64,000 bases of DNA, taken from NCBI GenBank assembly GCA_963575745.1, contig CAUYUJ010009424.1, positions 66,001 through 130,000 on the forward strand, given 5' to 3'. Under the pieces are notes generated by a model that worked only from the letters and a program-made list of their open reading frames with translations, did no database searches and had not been told where the DNA came from. The translations under genes were made by a program, and so were the position numbers. This DNA is from Prorocentrum cordatum (Eukaryota > Sar > Dinophyceae > Prorocentrales > Prorocentraceae). This document shows, piece by piece, positions 54,165 through 63,351 of this stretch (within the stretch, counting starts at the first letter, position 1; each line of letters begins with the position of its first letter).

Positions 54165-55113
54165 GCCTGTAAGTCTGGCTCTTTGGGAGATGCGCGAGGC
54201 AGGAGTGAGAGAGAGAGAGAATGTTGGCTGAGGCTAGCCTGAGACAGCATGATGCCGTGGCGTCTGCGATCGGGGCTGCCTCTTTGAAGAGACCTGGAAA
54301 AACATCAGCAAGCGAGGTGCGCGGGGGGAGAGGAGGATTGAGGCTAACTTGATGGTTTGGCGGGTAAAGCGCACGCTGTTGCTGAGGCAGGCACTCAAGC
54401 CAGAGCCATTCCAATATATGCGCATTGTCTTGGAGAAAGCTCATGAGGGGCGGGAGAACTGGCGGAGGTAGGAGTGCGAGGGAGTAAAGTCTGGCGACTG
54501 TGTCAACCATTTCGTTGAGCGGGTCGGCTTGGTGACCGTGCACGTGCTGCCATGTAAAGTGGCGTTTTAGGCCCAGTACCTTGCATAGACTGTCGAGGCG
54601 GCTTCTATGCTCCATTAGTGGCTCAGCCACTGTGCCGCCTTTGGCGGTGGCGACAACATCCATGTTGTCTGAGTGAAAGGTGATAGGAACGGCGGGAGGG
54701 AGGGGGGGCTGTAGAGCCCATAGCGCCGCCCAAGTGGCGGCATCGAATTCCGCTTTAGCGGAGACTCTATCTGCTCCCATAGTCTCCGGGGTGGGACACC
54801 CTAGGAATCCTAGAAAGTGTCGAGTGCCGTTAAGCCATGCAAAGACCAGAAAAGCCCACGCTGGTGGGCCAGCAAGATCTCCTTTGGAGGCCCCTCCGCT
54901 GGCGTCGGTATATATATCCGCGGAGTCAAAAGCCGCGTAGGGAGTATCAAAGACAAAGCTGTGCCATGTGGGGATGGAGGAGGAGTGGAGGGCTGGAAAG
55001 ATGACATCGAAGTCCCTGACCAGCTGTATGGAGGTAGCCGTAAGCACCGGTAGCATCCACCTCATGGGCGGGAGAGGGCTGCGGCGTATACCTTGCCGCC
55101 CCCCCAGGTTCAC
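53923..55113 (-). CDS. Retroelement RNase H domain leading into the endonuclease
   Basis: A GTG at 55113 overlaps the TGA of the preceding ORF (GTGA at 55110-55113). Residues 65-210 carry an RNase H with all four acidic positions: ADIYTDASGG (D70), VSAKAEFDAATWAAL (E122), TFHSDNMDVV (D149) and HVHGHQADPLNEMVDTVA (D204). At 293 the first strand of the endonuclease (RLASANILSLS) begins in the same frame. A shift in a (GA)7 run at 54207-54220 then moves the true reading to the frame of 50781-54164, and this frame ends in nonsense at 53923. RNase H removes element RNA from the cDNA hybrid. Its place ahead of the endonuclease is unusual: in I, R1 and Tad type LINEs it follows the RT. Confidence 0.8.
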   Translation of the reverse strand: MNLGGRQGIRRSPLPPMRWMLPVLTATSIQLVRDFDVIFPALHSSSIPTWHSFVFDTPYAAFDSADIYTDASGGASKGDLAGPPAWAFLVFAWLNGTRHFLGFLGCPTPETMGADRVSAKAEFDAATWAALWALQPPLPPAVPITFHSDNMDVVATAKGGTVAEPLMEHRSRLDSLCKVLGLKRHFTWQHVHGHQADPLNEMVDTVARLYSLALLPPPVLPPLMSFLQDNAHILEWLWLECLPQQQRALYPPNHQVSLNPPLPPRTSLADVFPGLFKEAAPIADATASCCLRLASANILSLSHSCLAHLPKSQTYRRGRQRTPPPTGRRFSTQRARRYRYARDASHRHGLWQAPGSPVRSLFVKVSGWNSCLRLCAMGQPYHARFSQCQRHSHFPY

Positions 55114-57482
55114 CCGTGGGCAGTGTCCGGGGGGGCGACCTGAAAAACCGTGCCGTCGCGCGCTGCCTGGGCTAAATCGTCCTGAGCAGCTTGTGCCGCG
55201 TGGGCCTCGGCTTCAGCACGGAGGTCCGCAGCCTCTGCTTCTGCCATTGCATCTGCAGGGCTGCGTGGGGTGGACGAGGCGGATGCCCCTGCACGTGCCT
55301 TTGGCTCATCCTCGGCTGTCTCGGGCTTGGGGCGCCGTGATCCGCGAGGGCTCTTGCTGCGTGCTGACTGCCTAGCTACAAAATCTTCCTCGCTGATGCC
55401 TGATAGCGCGCGCTGCTCGGTCTGACCCGCACGTGCGGGTCTGCCCCTGGCCTGCGCGCTTGCGCTGCGGCGGGGGGATGCCATGGAAACTGGCTCGCCT
55501 TTTTCATCGGAGAGGTCCCGCCCAATCTGGCTGGCAGAGCGGGTAGGTGGGGGCATGCCGCTGGGATCCTCTACGGAAGCTGATGCCGGGCTTTGCTGAT
55601 TGATAGCGTCTTCCCTAACTGAGCTATCTTGAAACGAGGGCGCAGTGGTGATCGCCTCCCCTGTCGGCGACTTGGGCACTGGCGCTGGCCCGGGTTTGGG
55701 CACGAAACCTAGGCGGAATAACGGGCCTGCTTTGGGGGAAGCGCGGGCCTGTTCACATCCTAACGGCGCTGTGGTCCCCCCTCGGACCGTAGCGCCGTGG
55801 CTAGGGGCGGCGGCTGGCACTAATTGCCCGGCCTTGATCTGTGAGACTAGGGTTTCTACTGAGTTGCGCATGGCTTGGGCCTGGGAGTCAAAATTTGCCT
55901 TAATGGTGGCAACTTCCCTGGCCATGGCCTCGGCGTTGCTTTGCATGGCCGCAGAGAGTGATGTGATGTAAGGCTGTTCCAATCCTTGGATGCCTGGAAT
56001 GGGCGCTGGGCAATGGAGGAGTGGGGGAGAGGTCGGCGCTGCCGTGAGGGGCGTTGCCGTTCCCAGGTCATGTGGGTCGGCTTGCTCCTCACCTGTATGC
56101 GTTGCAGAGAGTGTCGCAGTGCGCTGTACTGCACCCGGCTCCTCCGTCGCGTCCCCCATCATGAGCGAGTCAGTGATGGCGGCGACTGGCGGTGCTTGCG
56201 ACTTGAAATAAGCTAGTAGCATGGCAGCCTGGCTGAGGTCCGCTTGTGCGGTCTGAAGGGCCAGGGCAATGTTGCGCACGTGCTCCTCCGCCTGCGTTTG
56301 TTTGGCTGCCAATTGCTCACAATTGGCCTGCAGGGAGGCCACCACGTGCTCTTGCTCGCTAATCTTGGCCAGCGGATCCCTCGCGTTGGCCAGTTGAAAA
56401 TTAACTAGTGAAATCTCCTTACGGATCTCGGTGATACGCATATCGGAGTGTCCTAGGAGAGTTGAGGCCCTAAGCTGCAGGATTAGTGCCTCCTTGCTCA
56501 TTGCAAGGGCCTTGCGGTGCTCCAGCAGGCGGTCGGGCTCAAGCGGGGGGTAAAGCCAGGCTGAGTGAGAGTGCGCCTCGTCTGGGGTAAGGGTAGGGCA
56601 ATGCGCTGTGAGCTCCGCCTCCGAGAGTTCGGTGGCGGGATCCAGCGCACCAAGCGAGGCAGAGGCCTGTTCGGCCGCGAGGAAAGGAGACTGCTGTACA
56701 GAGGTAGGGCCGAAGAGTGTAGGGGGAGTGGCCACGCCGTCTTGAGGAGGCGCAAAAGGGGAAGGCAGTGACTGGGGAGACTGCCCTATGATGCCTGTGT
56801 CCTTGGCCCCGTGTGGGGTGCCAGGAGCCTTCAATGGAGGCTGCTCCCCGTCTCTGCGCTGGTACTCGCGAGCTCTGCGAGCGTCGTCCTTCTCTCGCTT
56901 CTTGCGCTCCTTGTTGGAGATCCCAGCCTCTTGGACCGCATGATCTCCTGGGGGCGCGGGGAGCAGGCCGTATTCCGCTGCCCATGCAGCCACCTGGTCG
57001 AAGGACGGCGCACCTGTCGGTGCGGGGCCCTTGCCCTGGTGCGCCCCCCCCGTGCTGCCTGAAAAGGAGCGAGGGCCCTTGTGGCCCGGCCCCGCGCCTC
57101 CATCATGCAGGGGCCTGTGCTGCCCCTGACCTTTGACTGGGCCGACCTTCGCTTGTTGGTGACCTGCGGCCCGAGTTGGAAAACAGTTGGGACATGAGGC
57201 ATCCAAAGTGGTATTGGCCCGGCCACATTGCAGGCAATGCCAGAACTCGGGCGGGGCGCTGCCTTTCTGGTGCACTGGCTGCTGGGGTGGAGGAAAAAAG
57301 TCCAAGGGCAGGCGCGTGGCATAAAGAGACGGTGAGGGAGGGGCAGCCAAGCGCTGGGTGGGAGAAGTAGCCATGCCGTGCTGCTGCAGCCCAGATAATG
57401 GCGCATGCTGAGGGGGTAAGGTAGGAGGAACAGCACCTTGCTGGGGGATGCCCTGAAAGGAGTGGTGCTGTGAAAGCATCAT
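55110..57482 (-). CDS. Retroelement ORF1 (Gag-like) with RanBP2-type zinc finger and coiled coil
   Basis: The frame is open from 57917, but its first part runs through a dispersed repeat and a poly-T tract. The ATG at 57482 (MMLSQHHSFQG) is the first plausible start, giving 790 residues. Residues 81-100 form a Zn-ribbon of RanBP2 type (FWHCLQCGRANTTLDASCPN, then CF). A Gly/Lys-rich stretch follows, then a basic KERKKREKDDARRAREYQRR helix. A long coiled coil (about 375-470) contains ITEIRKEISLVNFQLANA and EQLAAKQTQAEEHVRN. The C-terminal third is Ser/Pro/Arg-rich with an Ala/Glu end. It would bind the element RNA as a Gag or LINE ORF1 does. Its stop overlaps the GTG of the RNase H ORF, consistent with frameshifting or re-initiation. 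There are no internal stops. Confidence 0.78.
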   Translation of the reverse strand: MMLSQHHSFQGIPQQGAVPPTLPPQHAPLSGLQQHGMATSPTQRLAAPPSPSLYATRLPLDFFPPPQQPVHQKGSAPPEFWHCLQCGRANTTLDASCPNCFPTRAAGHQQAKVGPVKGQGQHRPLHDGGAGPGHKGPRSFSGSTGGAHQGKGPAPTGAPSFDQVAAWAAEYGLLPAPPGDHAVQEAGISNKERKKREKDDARRAREYQRRDGEQPPLKAPGTPHGAKDTGIIGQSPQSLPSPFAPPQDGVATPPTLFGPTSVQQSPFLAAEQASASLGALDPATELSEAELTAHCPTLTPDEAHSHSAWLYPPLEPDRLLEHRKALAMSKEALILQLRASTLLGHSDMRITEIRKEISLVNFQLANARDPLAKISEQEHVVASLQANCEQLAAKQTQAEEHVRNIALALQTAQADLSQAAMLLAYFKSQAPPVAAITDSLMMGDATEEPGAVQRTATLSATHTGEEQADPHDLGTATPLTAAPTSPPLLHCPAPIPGIQGLEQPYITSLSAAMQSNAEAMAREVATIKANFDSQAQAMRNSVETLVSQIKAGQLVPAAAPSHGATVRGGTTAPLGCEQARASPKAGPLFRLGFVPKPGPAPVPKSPTGEAITTAPSFQDSSVREDAINQQSPASASVEDPSGMPPPTRSASQIGRDLSDEKGEPVSMASPRRSASAQARGRPARAGQTEQRALSGISEEDFVARQSARSKSPRGSRRPKPETAEDEPKARAGASASSTPRSPADAMAEAEAADLRAEAEAHAAQAAQDDLAQAARDGTVFQVAPPDTAHG

Positions 57483-57730
57483 CGCGGCCTTGTGCACCCT
57501 TAAAAGCGTGCGGGCGTTGGCGCGCTGCTTGCGCGCTCTACGATGAGGAGCGGGCTCGTCACGAGGCCGCTGGGGATTGGAAGGAGGAGAGTAGGCAGGC
57601 GTCGCGCCTGTCGGATGGCGGCCCGATAGGGCGTCGCAGCGGGGATCGGCGCGGAACCGGTTATGCAACCGCTCGAGCCAAACCTGACGGGAGGAGGAGT
57701 AGGGAGGGGGGAAAAGAAGAGGGAGGGAGG

Positions 57731-57800
57731 ACGCGGGGACCGTCTTTTCAAAACGAGGACCCAACAACACAGGTTGGTTTGGGAAAAACAAGCATAAAGT
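57731..57800 (-). repeat. Junction segment, reverse copy of 37018-37080
   Basis: CCGTCTTTTCAAAACGAGGA, CCCAACAACACAGG and TTTGGGAAAAACA are the reverse complement of the sequence at 37018-37080. A GGAGG run lies beside it, as a CCTCC run does in the other copy. Confidence 0.78.
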
Positions 57801-57817
57801 ACAGCCCGCGCGCAAAC

Positions 57818-57865
<48 letters not shown>

Positions 57866-58219
57866 AAAATCCGTGTTGCGAAACCAGGTGTTTTGTTTTC
57901 GTTGGTTTTTCGGACATTAGGTTTTGACATGTTTACGGCACCGACCAGTTTTGAAGGATTGCGGCATGCGCGCGCGACGATGCGCGCGTGTACACTTCGT
58001 GCAATTTGTTTCGAAGTGTTGTTGGGAACGGGTGGTTTTTGATAAACGAGTGCGCGCGCATAGTACCTGTTGCAGAAGATGGCGGGGGGGGGGTCGATAC
58101 CCGTTCCCCTGAGATGGCACGAAGCCATGGCTAGGATGGACGATGGGCCAGAATCATATGTACATTGCAGTGCGGAGAGGGGGGGCAATAATCCCGGGGG
58201 GGGATTTTTCCAGAAAGGA
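57801..58219 (+). repeat. Dispersed hairpin-repeat unit, 3' part, with T45 tract
   Basis: T45 lies at 57820-57864, just before GAAAATCCGTGTTGCGAAAC. The hairpin core is at about 57963 and the usual tail (GTGCGCGCATAGTACCTG, G-run, GATACCCGTTCCCCTGAG) follows, ending TTCCAGAAAGGAGAA. Confidence 0.88.
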
Positions 58220-59019
58220 GAACGCATTTGGGGCAAGTCTTCGTTGGGCAATCTATGTGGCGCAAGTGATATTAACAGACGAGCTGACACGTCCCATGTT
58301 CTTGCAAACAGCCCACCCACCCACCCGCAATTTGGTTTGCAAAACCAATGCGGTGGCGATTGCGATGCATGCTTGGCGTTGGCTGGTGCATCTTTGCGTC
58401 CGCGCCAACCCTAGCACTCGCGCGCAGCGGCCAGCTAGTTTGGCGCCACCGACGCGGCCGCGGTGGCGCTGACCGCTGGGCTCATCCCAGCGGGCACTTC
58501 ACTGCGATTCGGCGACTTGGGCGGGCGCGGTATCATAGCAACGCCGACTACGGTAGACACGATGATGATAGTGGCGATGCTGGTGGCGATATACGCACCG
58601 ACGAAGGCGCGGCCAGTGCGGGTGCCGATGCTGATCGCGCCGGCGACGATGACGGCGTCCTCGCGTCGGTGATGAATGTTTTGGAAAAAGTCCGACATGC
58701 GCGCGAGGCCGACGCGCGACAGTGGCCCGCATAGTCTTCTTTGACACGGCTCGTCCCCCCCCCCCCAGCACGCGCGCAAGGGCGCGCGAATGGTGTCGGC
58801 ATGCGGCGCCAGAGGCCCGTTTGGCATAACTCCATTAAAACATTTTTTCTTTTTTAAATATTTTTCTGACGAGTTCTCATGAGCGCGCGCAGTTTTTTTT
58901 GAAAACTGATGGTGCGAAATTATATGTGTTTGCATTTTTTGTTTGACATGAAATCGCTGCGACACCGAAGGTCTTTGAATGATTCCCGCATGCGCGCGCG
59001 ACGACGCGCGCGTGCGCAT

Positions 59020-59072
<53 letters not shown>

Positions 59073-59440
59073 AAAGGGTTCTTGCGACGACACGCGCGCA
59101 AAGGCGTTCGAACGATTTCGACATGCGCGCGCGAAACCCTTTTGGTTGTATTTTCATGAACGCGTTGAAGAACCAGTGTTTTTTTTGTCAAGTGTTCCCC
59201 AAAACGAGCTCGCGTTTATTTATTTTAATATATGGAGTATCCGTGTTGCAAAACCATGTGTTGTTACATGTTCGTTGGACACTCGTTTTTGCAATGTTTC
59301 CGAAACCGAAGTTTGTGAAGGATTTCGGCATGCGCGCGCGGCGACGCGCGCGTGTGCACTGCGTTCCATTTTTGGGATGTGGTTCCAGAACATTTATGTT
59401 TTGTATAAACGAGTGCGCGCGCATAGTCTGTTTTGCAAAG
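58220..59440 (+). repeat. Dispersed hairpin-repeat unit, with T50 tract
   Basis: CCCACCCGCAATTTGGTTTG leads a unit whose 58330-58740 part closely matches 40620-41030. Hairpin cores lie at about 58985 and 59331. T50 (59021-59070) sits where other copies have a short T run after the core. Confidence 0.88.
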
Positions 59441-59583
59441 GATGGCGGGGTGGGCGAAATCTGCTGGAGTGGGATGATGTGAGTTCCTATGTGGGATGGG
59501 ACGATGGTGCAGAATCATCTGTAAATTGCAGCACAAACAGATGTATCGTTAAAGCCGATGTTATATATATATATATGAGTATG

Positions 59584-59623
<40 letters not shown>

Positions 59624-59876
59624 AGGGATCCTACGTTGTGTGATATAGTTTTACAAAGGATGGCGGGGTGGGCGAAATCTGCTGGAGTGGGATGGTGTGA
59701 GTTCCTATGTGGGATGGGACGATGGTGCAGAATCATCTGTAAATTGTATCACAAACAGATTTACCGTTAAAGCCGATGTTATATATATATGAATATGTAT
59801 ATGTATGTATGTATGTATGCGTATATATATATACATATATATATAAAAAGGATCCTATGTTGTGTGATATAACGGC
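59441..59876 (+). repeat. Tandem duplication, 218-bp unit with (TA)n
   Basis: GATGGCGGGGTGGGCGAAAT starts copies at 59441 and 59659. Both contain GATGGTGCAGAATCATCTG, AAAGCCGATGTTATATATA, a TA-rich run and GGATCCTAYGTTGTGTGAT. Confidence 0.93.
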
Positions 59877-60165
59877 GGCGAGCGACGACGGCGGCGACGG
59901 GGCGGCGGCAGCGACATCATAGCTGCATGAGCGGCAAACAGGCCCATATGACAGGCGGCGGCGAGGCGGGGACGGGGCGGCGACGGCGACAACATAGCCG
60001 CCAGAGCGGCGGACACGCCCAGACGACGGGCAGCGATGAGGCGGCGGCAGGGCGTTGACGGCGACACCACATCCGCTGGAGCGGCAGACGCGCCCACTGA
60101 CTTCCTTAGTGGAGAAGTGAAGACCCCTTAAGTGCAAGCACTGTTTGTGGTAAGGCAGCATAACC
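59877..60165 (+). repeat. Dispersed GC-rich minisatellite with conserved flank, copy 3
   Basis: The GCCGCCAGAGCGGCGGACAC, CGCCCAGACGACGGGCAG and GGCGGCGACGGCGACA phrases match the 15990 and 23725 copies. The flank GAAGACCCCTTAAGTGCAAG matches theirs. Confidence 0.65.
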
Positions 60166-60177
60166 CTAATTTCTCGT

Positions 60178-60301
60178 AGGTCCGCGCGGATTTCTTGGAT
60201 CGGCGCTGGACCCCCCTGGCAGCGCCTGTGCCGCCGCCCCTGGCGGGCGGAACCCGCCAGGGAGGGTTTCCAGCGCCGATCCAAGAACCCTGCGCGGACC
60301 T
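60178..60301. mobile_element. MITE-like element, family member 2 (GATCGGCGCTGG termini)
   Basis: The arms at 60178-60216 and 60262-60301 pair over about 38 bp (AGGTCCGCGCGGATTTCTTG and GATCGGCGCTGG). An inner perfect palindrome lies at 60237-60262 (CCCTGGCGGG and CCCGCCAGGG). It shares its termini with 13528-13662. There is no ORF and no clear target-site duplication. Confidence 0.75.
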
Positions 60302-60815
60302 TTGATAATTATGTGAATTTAGTTTTTTGCTCCTGTACGATGGCCCTCGGAAGAGGAAAACCATACTGATACCGCTGCCTCCCCCCCCCGCCACGGGCGG
60401 ATTCGTTTCGAAATGCTGGTCAGAGCGCGCCCCTGGAGGAGTCCTGGGCGTGGCGGTATCGGTACCTGTTTGTCTCCCGAGGTCCTCCTGCTGGATCAGC
60501 TCGACAACCAGTCTTCGCGCTGCGCCGGGAGGGGACAAGCGCCTGGCCACGCTCGATCCTCCAGGGGGTCCCGAGCTCGGGTCAAAGTCGGTCCCGGACC
60601 CCTCCGGGGGTCCAAACGCACCAAGTTTCCGAGCTGCGCCTAGCCGTCGCGATGAGGGCCCCCCCCGAAGGCGAACGACCGTTGTCTCAACTGGCCCTCC
60701 TCTGACTCCCACCTCCGATCCAGGCTCGCGCGCTTGATTTCCCCATGGGCCAGCCCGCCGTCCAAGCTCAGTACCAAGCGGCCCAGGCCTGGGGCGGATC
60801 CACCAGGAGGCCCAG
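60302..60815. other. Intron-like sequence before SET exon B
   Basis: The stretch is GC-rich. 60400-60432 resembles 26022-26060 behind SET exon A. No exon was recognised; a frame of 136 codons (60327-60737) is Pro/Arg-rich without motif. Confidence 0.4.
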
Positions 60816-60990
60816 GCCCGAGGAGGGCCTTATGGAGGCGCGGCGGCGGTGGGCGCCCTCCTCCCTCCCGGGCTTCGGGCCGTACTTCGACGACCTCCGG
60901 ACGCACTGGACGCCCGCGGCGCGCTCGCGCTTCCCGCTCTTCTGGCCGCGGGAGCTGCGGCGGGAGCTGCAGGGGACGCTGGCGCTCAGA
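60816..60990 (+). CDS. SET-domain protein, exon B
   Basis: The frame encodes LMEARRRWAPSSLPGFGPYF, then DDLRTHWTPAARSRFPLFWP, then RELRRELQGTLALR. The pattern of an aromatic plus PYFDDL, FPLFW and EL-ELQGT is the hallmark of the inserted region of SETD3/SETD6/LSMT-type SET domains, directly after the part coded by exon A at 25625-25835. The segment containing the LA-LL-E helix between them is missing or lies on an unseen exon. The edges are estimated from CAG at 60813-60815 and the loss of similarity after LALR. Confidence 0.62.
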
Positions 60991-62292
60991 GGAGGAAGAG
61001 GCTCCGATGCCGCTACCCTTCCGTCGCCGCCAGAGGCCGGGGTCGCCTCGAACTCCCGGCCAGGACGTGCCCCGGGAGAGGGCCGTGGAGTAGCGGCAGC
61101 AGTGTCGTTCTGTTGTTCCCTCAGGCGCTGGACGTCTTCACAGTCGGGGAGCAGGGCGTGGCCCGGGAGCCCTCGCGGGGCGGGCGATGGACTCGAGGAG
61201 GATGGTCGGGAGGTGTGCGTGTGCAGAGAGAGAGAGAGAGACAGAGCGAGAGAGATAGAAAAGGAAAAAAGAGAAAGAGAGAGAGAGAGAGACAGCATCC
61301 GTGGTATTGCATTGGCCTCCGAGATGAGGATCCTGCATCCCTCTTCCTTCTGAAGTCTTGGTGCTTTGCGTATCCCCGCCCCGTCGAGCGAGAAGGCTTG
61401 GGCCGGTGCACGATTGAGCACACTTGACGCATCTCGCCAATCATGCCGGGGACGCCACGCACGGTGCCCGCGTTGGCAATCCGTGTGGTCTGTGCCAGCA
61501 GCTACTCCGGGCTACTTGGCCTGAGCGCGCGCCTCTCTCCTTGCCCTGTCACGCGGCCGCCCCTTTCCTTTTGCTCCCGCCCCCTGTGCACGATGAGCGA
61601 CCATGCGTGGCCTGGCTTCCGCAGCCTGCACTGCACACGCGCACACATGGCTTCACAACGGCTCGCGGTGCCTGATGCCGCCCGCGCGCGCCCTCCCAGC
61701 CAATCCTCAGCCGGCCCAGCCGCCGCGGCCGTCTGCGCTGCTCCCAGTGCCCAGCGCGGCCCGCCGGCTCTGCAGTCGCGCTCGCGTCCACCAGCGCTGC
61801 CAACAAAAAGTGGCCCGGCTTCCCGGCCGCGCTGAGCGACCGCCACCGCTGCGACCAACACTTGTGTCAGCAATTCCACCATCCTCGTCCAGATTATGTG
61901 TGTCTAACGGCCTCACCGTTCGTCAGCGTGGCCCGATGATGCGGCGTCGGAGAAACGCTTGCATCTCGAGGCGTCGCGCAAGCTGAAGATTATGAATGCG
62001 GAGAGCTTCGGTCGGTAGCTCTTCAAGCTGACCGTGTCGTACTTCCCTGAGCTGTCGCGAATAATAGTTACAATGTGCACAGTAAGAAGGGGACACCCTC
62101 CTCTGCTATCTCGGCGACGCATCGCCACGCCAAACTCTAGACAGCACTCCAGAATCACCGGGGCAAGCTTTCTTGGAGGGCGCGCAGAAGCATCACTGGT
62201 GGAAGGATGTGCCACTGTGTCGCGATTCGCCTCGTCTGGGGGGGATGGAGAACACAGGCGTGCGATCCCGTGCTTGCCTCGGCGCCACCCAG
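60991..62292. other. Intron-like sequence between SET exons B and C
   Basis: The stretch contains a (GA)n microsatellite at 61225-61295. A pyrimidine-rich tract before CAG at about 61108-61122 could be an acceptor (the following frame reads ALDVFTVGEQG), but no SET similarity was seen there. Frames at 61424-61986 have no motif. Confidence 0.4.
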
Positions 62293-62400
62293 GAGTACGA
62301 GCTCCTCGGCCGGCTCTGCCCGGAGATGGTGGCCAGGCGCTCCCTGGAGGAGTACCGGAGTGCCTGGTGCTTGGCGACGCGGGCCGTCGTCACGGCCATT
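62293..62400 (+). CDS. SET-domain protein, exon C
   Basis: After the CAG at 62290-62292 the frame reads EYELLGRLCPEMVARRSLEE and then YRSAWCLATRAVV. SETD3/SETD6/LSMT-type proteins have this helix pair (Y-L, then SLE-Y-AW, then a residue pair before the SRAF-type strand) after the LQGT region, so the exon follows exon B in the right order and strand. The catalytic NH and Tyr motifs would come later and were not found before the window end. Past 62400 the frame becomes a hydrophobic GTC-rich run, probably intron. Confidence 0.5.
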
Positions 62401-63130
62401 GTCGTCTTTGTCGTCGTCTACGTCGCCGCCACCGTCGTCGCGGCCATCCATCGCGGCCGCCGCTGCCGCCGCCCCTGCCGCCGCCGTCATTGTTGTAGTC
62501 TCCCTCCTCCCCCCTCCTGCTTTTCCCTCGTGCCCCTTACCCTTCTCCTCATTCTCCTCCTCCTCGTCCTCTCTCGCTCCTTCCTCCTGCCCCCTGTTCT
62601 GGTCGTCGTTGTCATCGTCCTCCTCCTCCTGCTCCTCTGTCCTCTTGGGCATGGGCCTACCTCAAGACCTTGGCTGGTGCGTGGGCCATCTCAGCCCGGA
62701 TCCCAGCCATGACTCCTCGGGCATGCTTTTTTGGGTGTGAACATCCAGCCCGAGATGACTTCAGCCACTACCTTTTTTTGCCCTCGCCTGCTTCACCTCC
62801 TTGCCCTACCTCGTAGTCACCTCCCCGCTTCCCCCATCACCCGCTTCGGACTGGGGGAATATCCAACCATGAGCAAACCCAAACGGAAATATCCAAACGG
62901 ATATATCCACGGACCCATTAGCATCATGTTGTTCTCTTGGCATTTCAAATCCATCACAAGCTCAAGGCAAAGTATGATGCGCTAGGGAGAGTTCCAGTCA
63001 CTCCCACATTTCAGAAAATCATCCGGGCATCAGCGAAGGCCGCCATTGGCTACTGAGCCCGCTGCCGCGCCGTGCTCCAGACTCATCGGTACAGTCACTA
63101 CTCCTCTGCGCACGGGAGCGTGCGCGCGGG
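62401..63130. other. No exon recognised; CTC/GCC low-complexity and unique sequence
   Basis: GTCGTC and CTCCTC runs lie at about 62400-62640. Further on, GAATATCCAACC, GAAATATCCAAAC and GGATATATCCACGG (62855-62915) repeat a short word. Confidence 0.45.
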
Positions 63131-63351
63131 GGGAGGAAACGGAGGGAGAGAGGGATGGAGGGATGGGAGAGAGGGATGGAGGAAGAGAGGGAGGGAGGGA
63201 GGGAAAGGAGGAGGAATAAGACAAGGATGAAGAGGAGGAGGAGGAGGAGGAGGAGGAGACGGAGGAGGAGGAGGAGGAGGAGGAGACGGAGGAGGAGGAG
63301 GAGGAGCATTAGAGGGAGGAGGATGAGGAGGAGGACGAGGAGGAGGAGGAG
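63130..63351. repeat. (GGA)n tract before the LINE fragment
   Basis: The stretch is nearly all purine on the + strand, with GAGGAGGAG runs at 63230-63350. The Glu/Arg-rich frame through it is compositional. Confidence 0.9.

Noticed and set aside
53923-54200. Last 100 codons of the RNase H frame as a separate domain
   Set aside because: After the GA-run shift the correct endonuclease reading is in the other frame; this tail is out-of-frame sequence.
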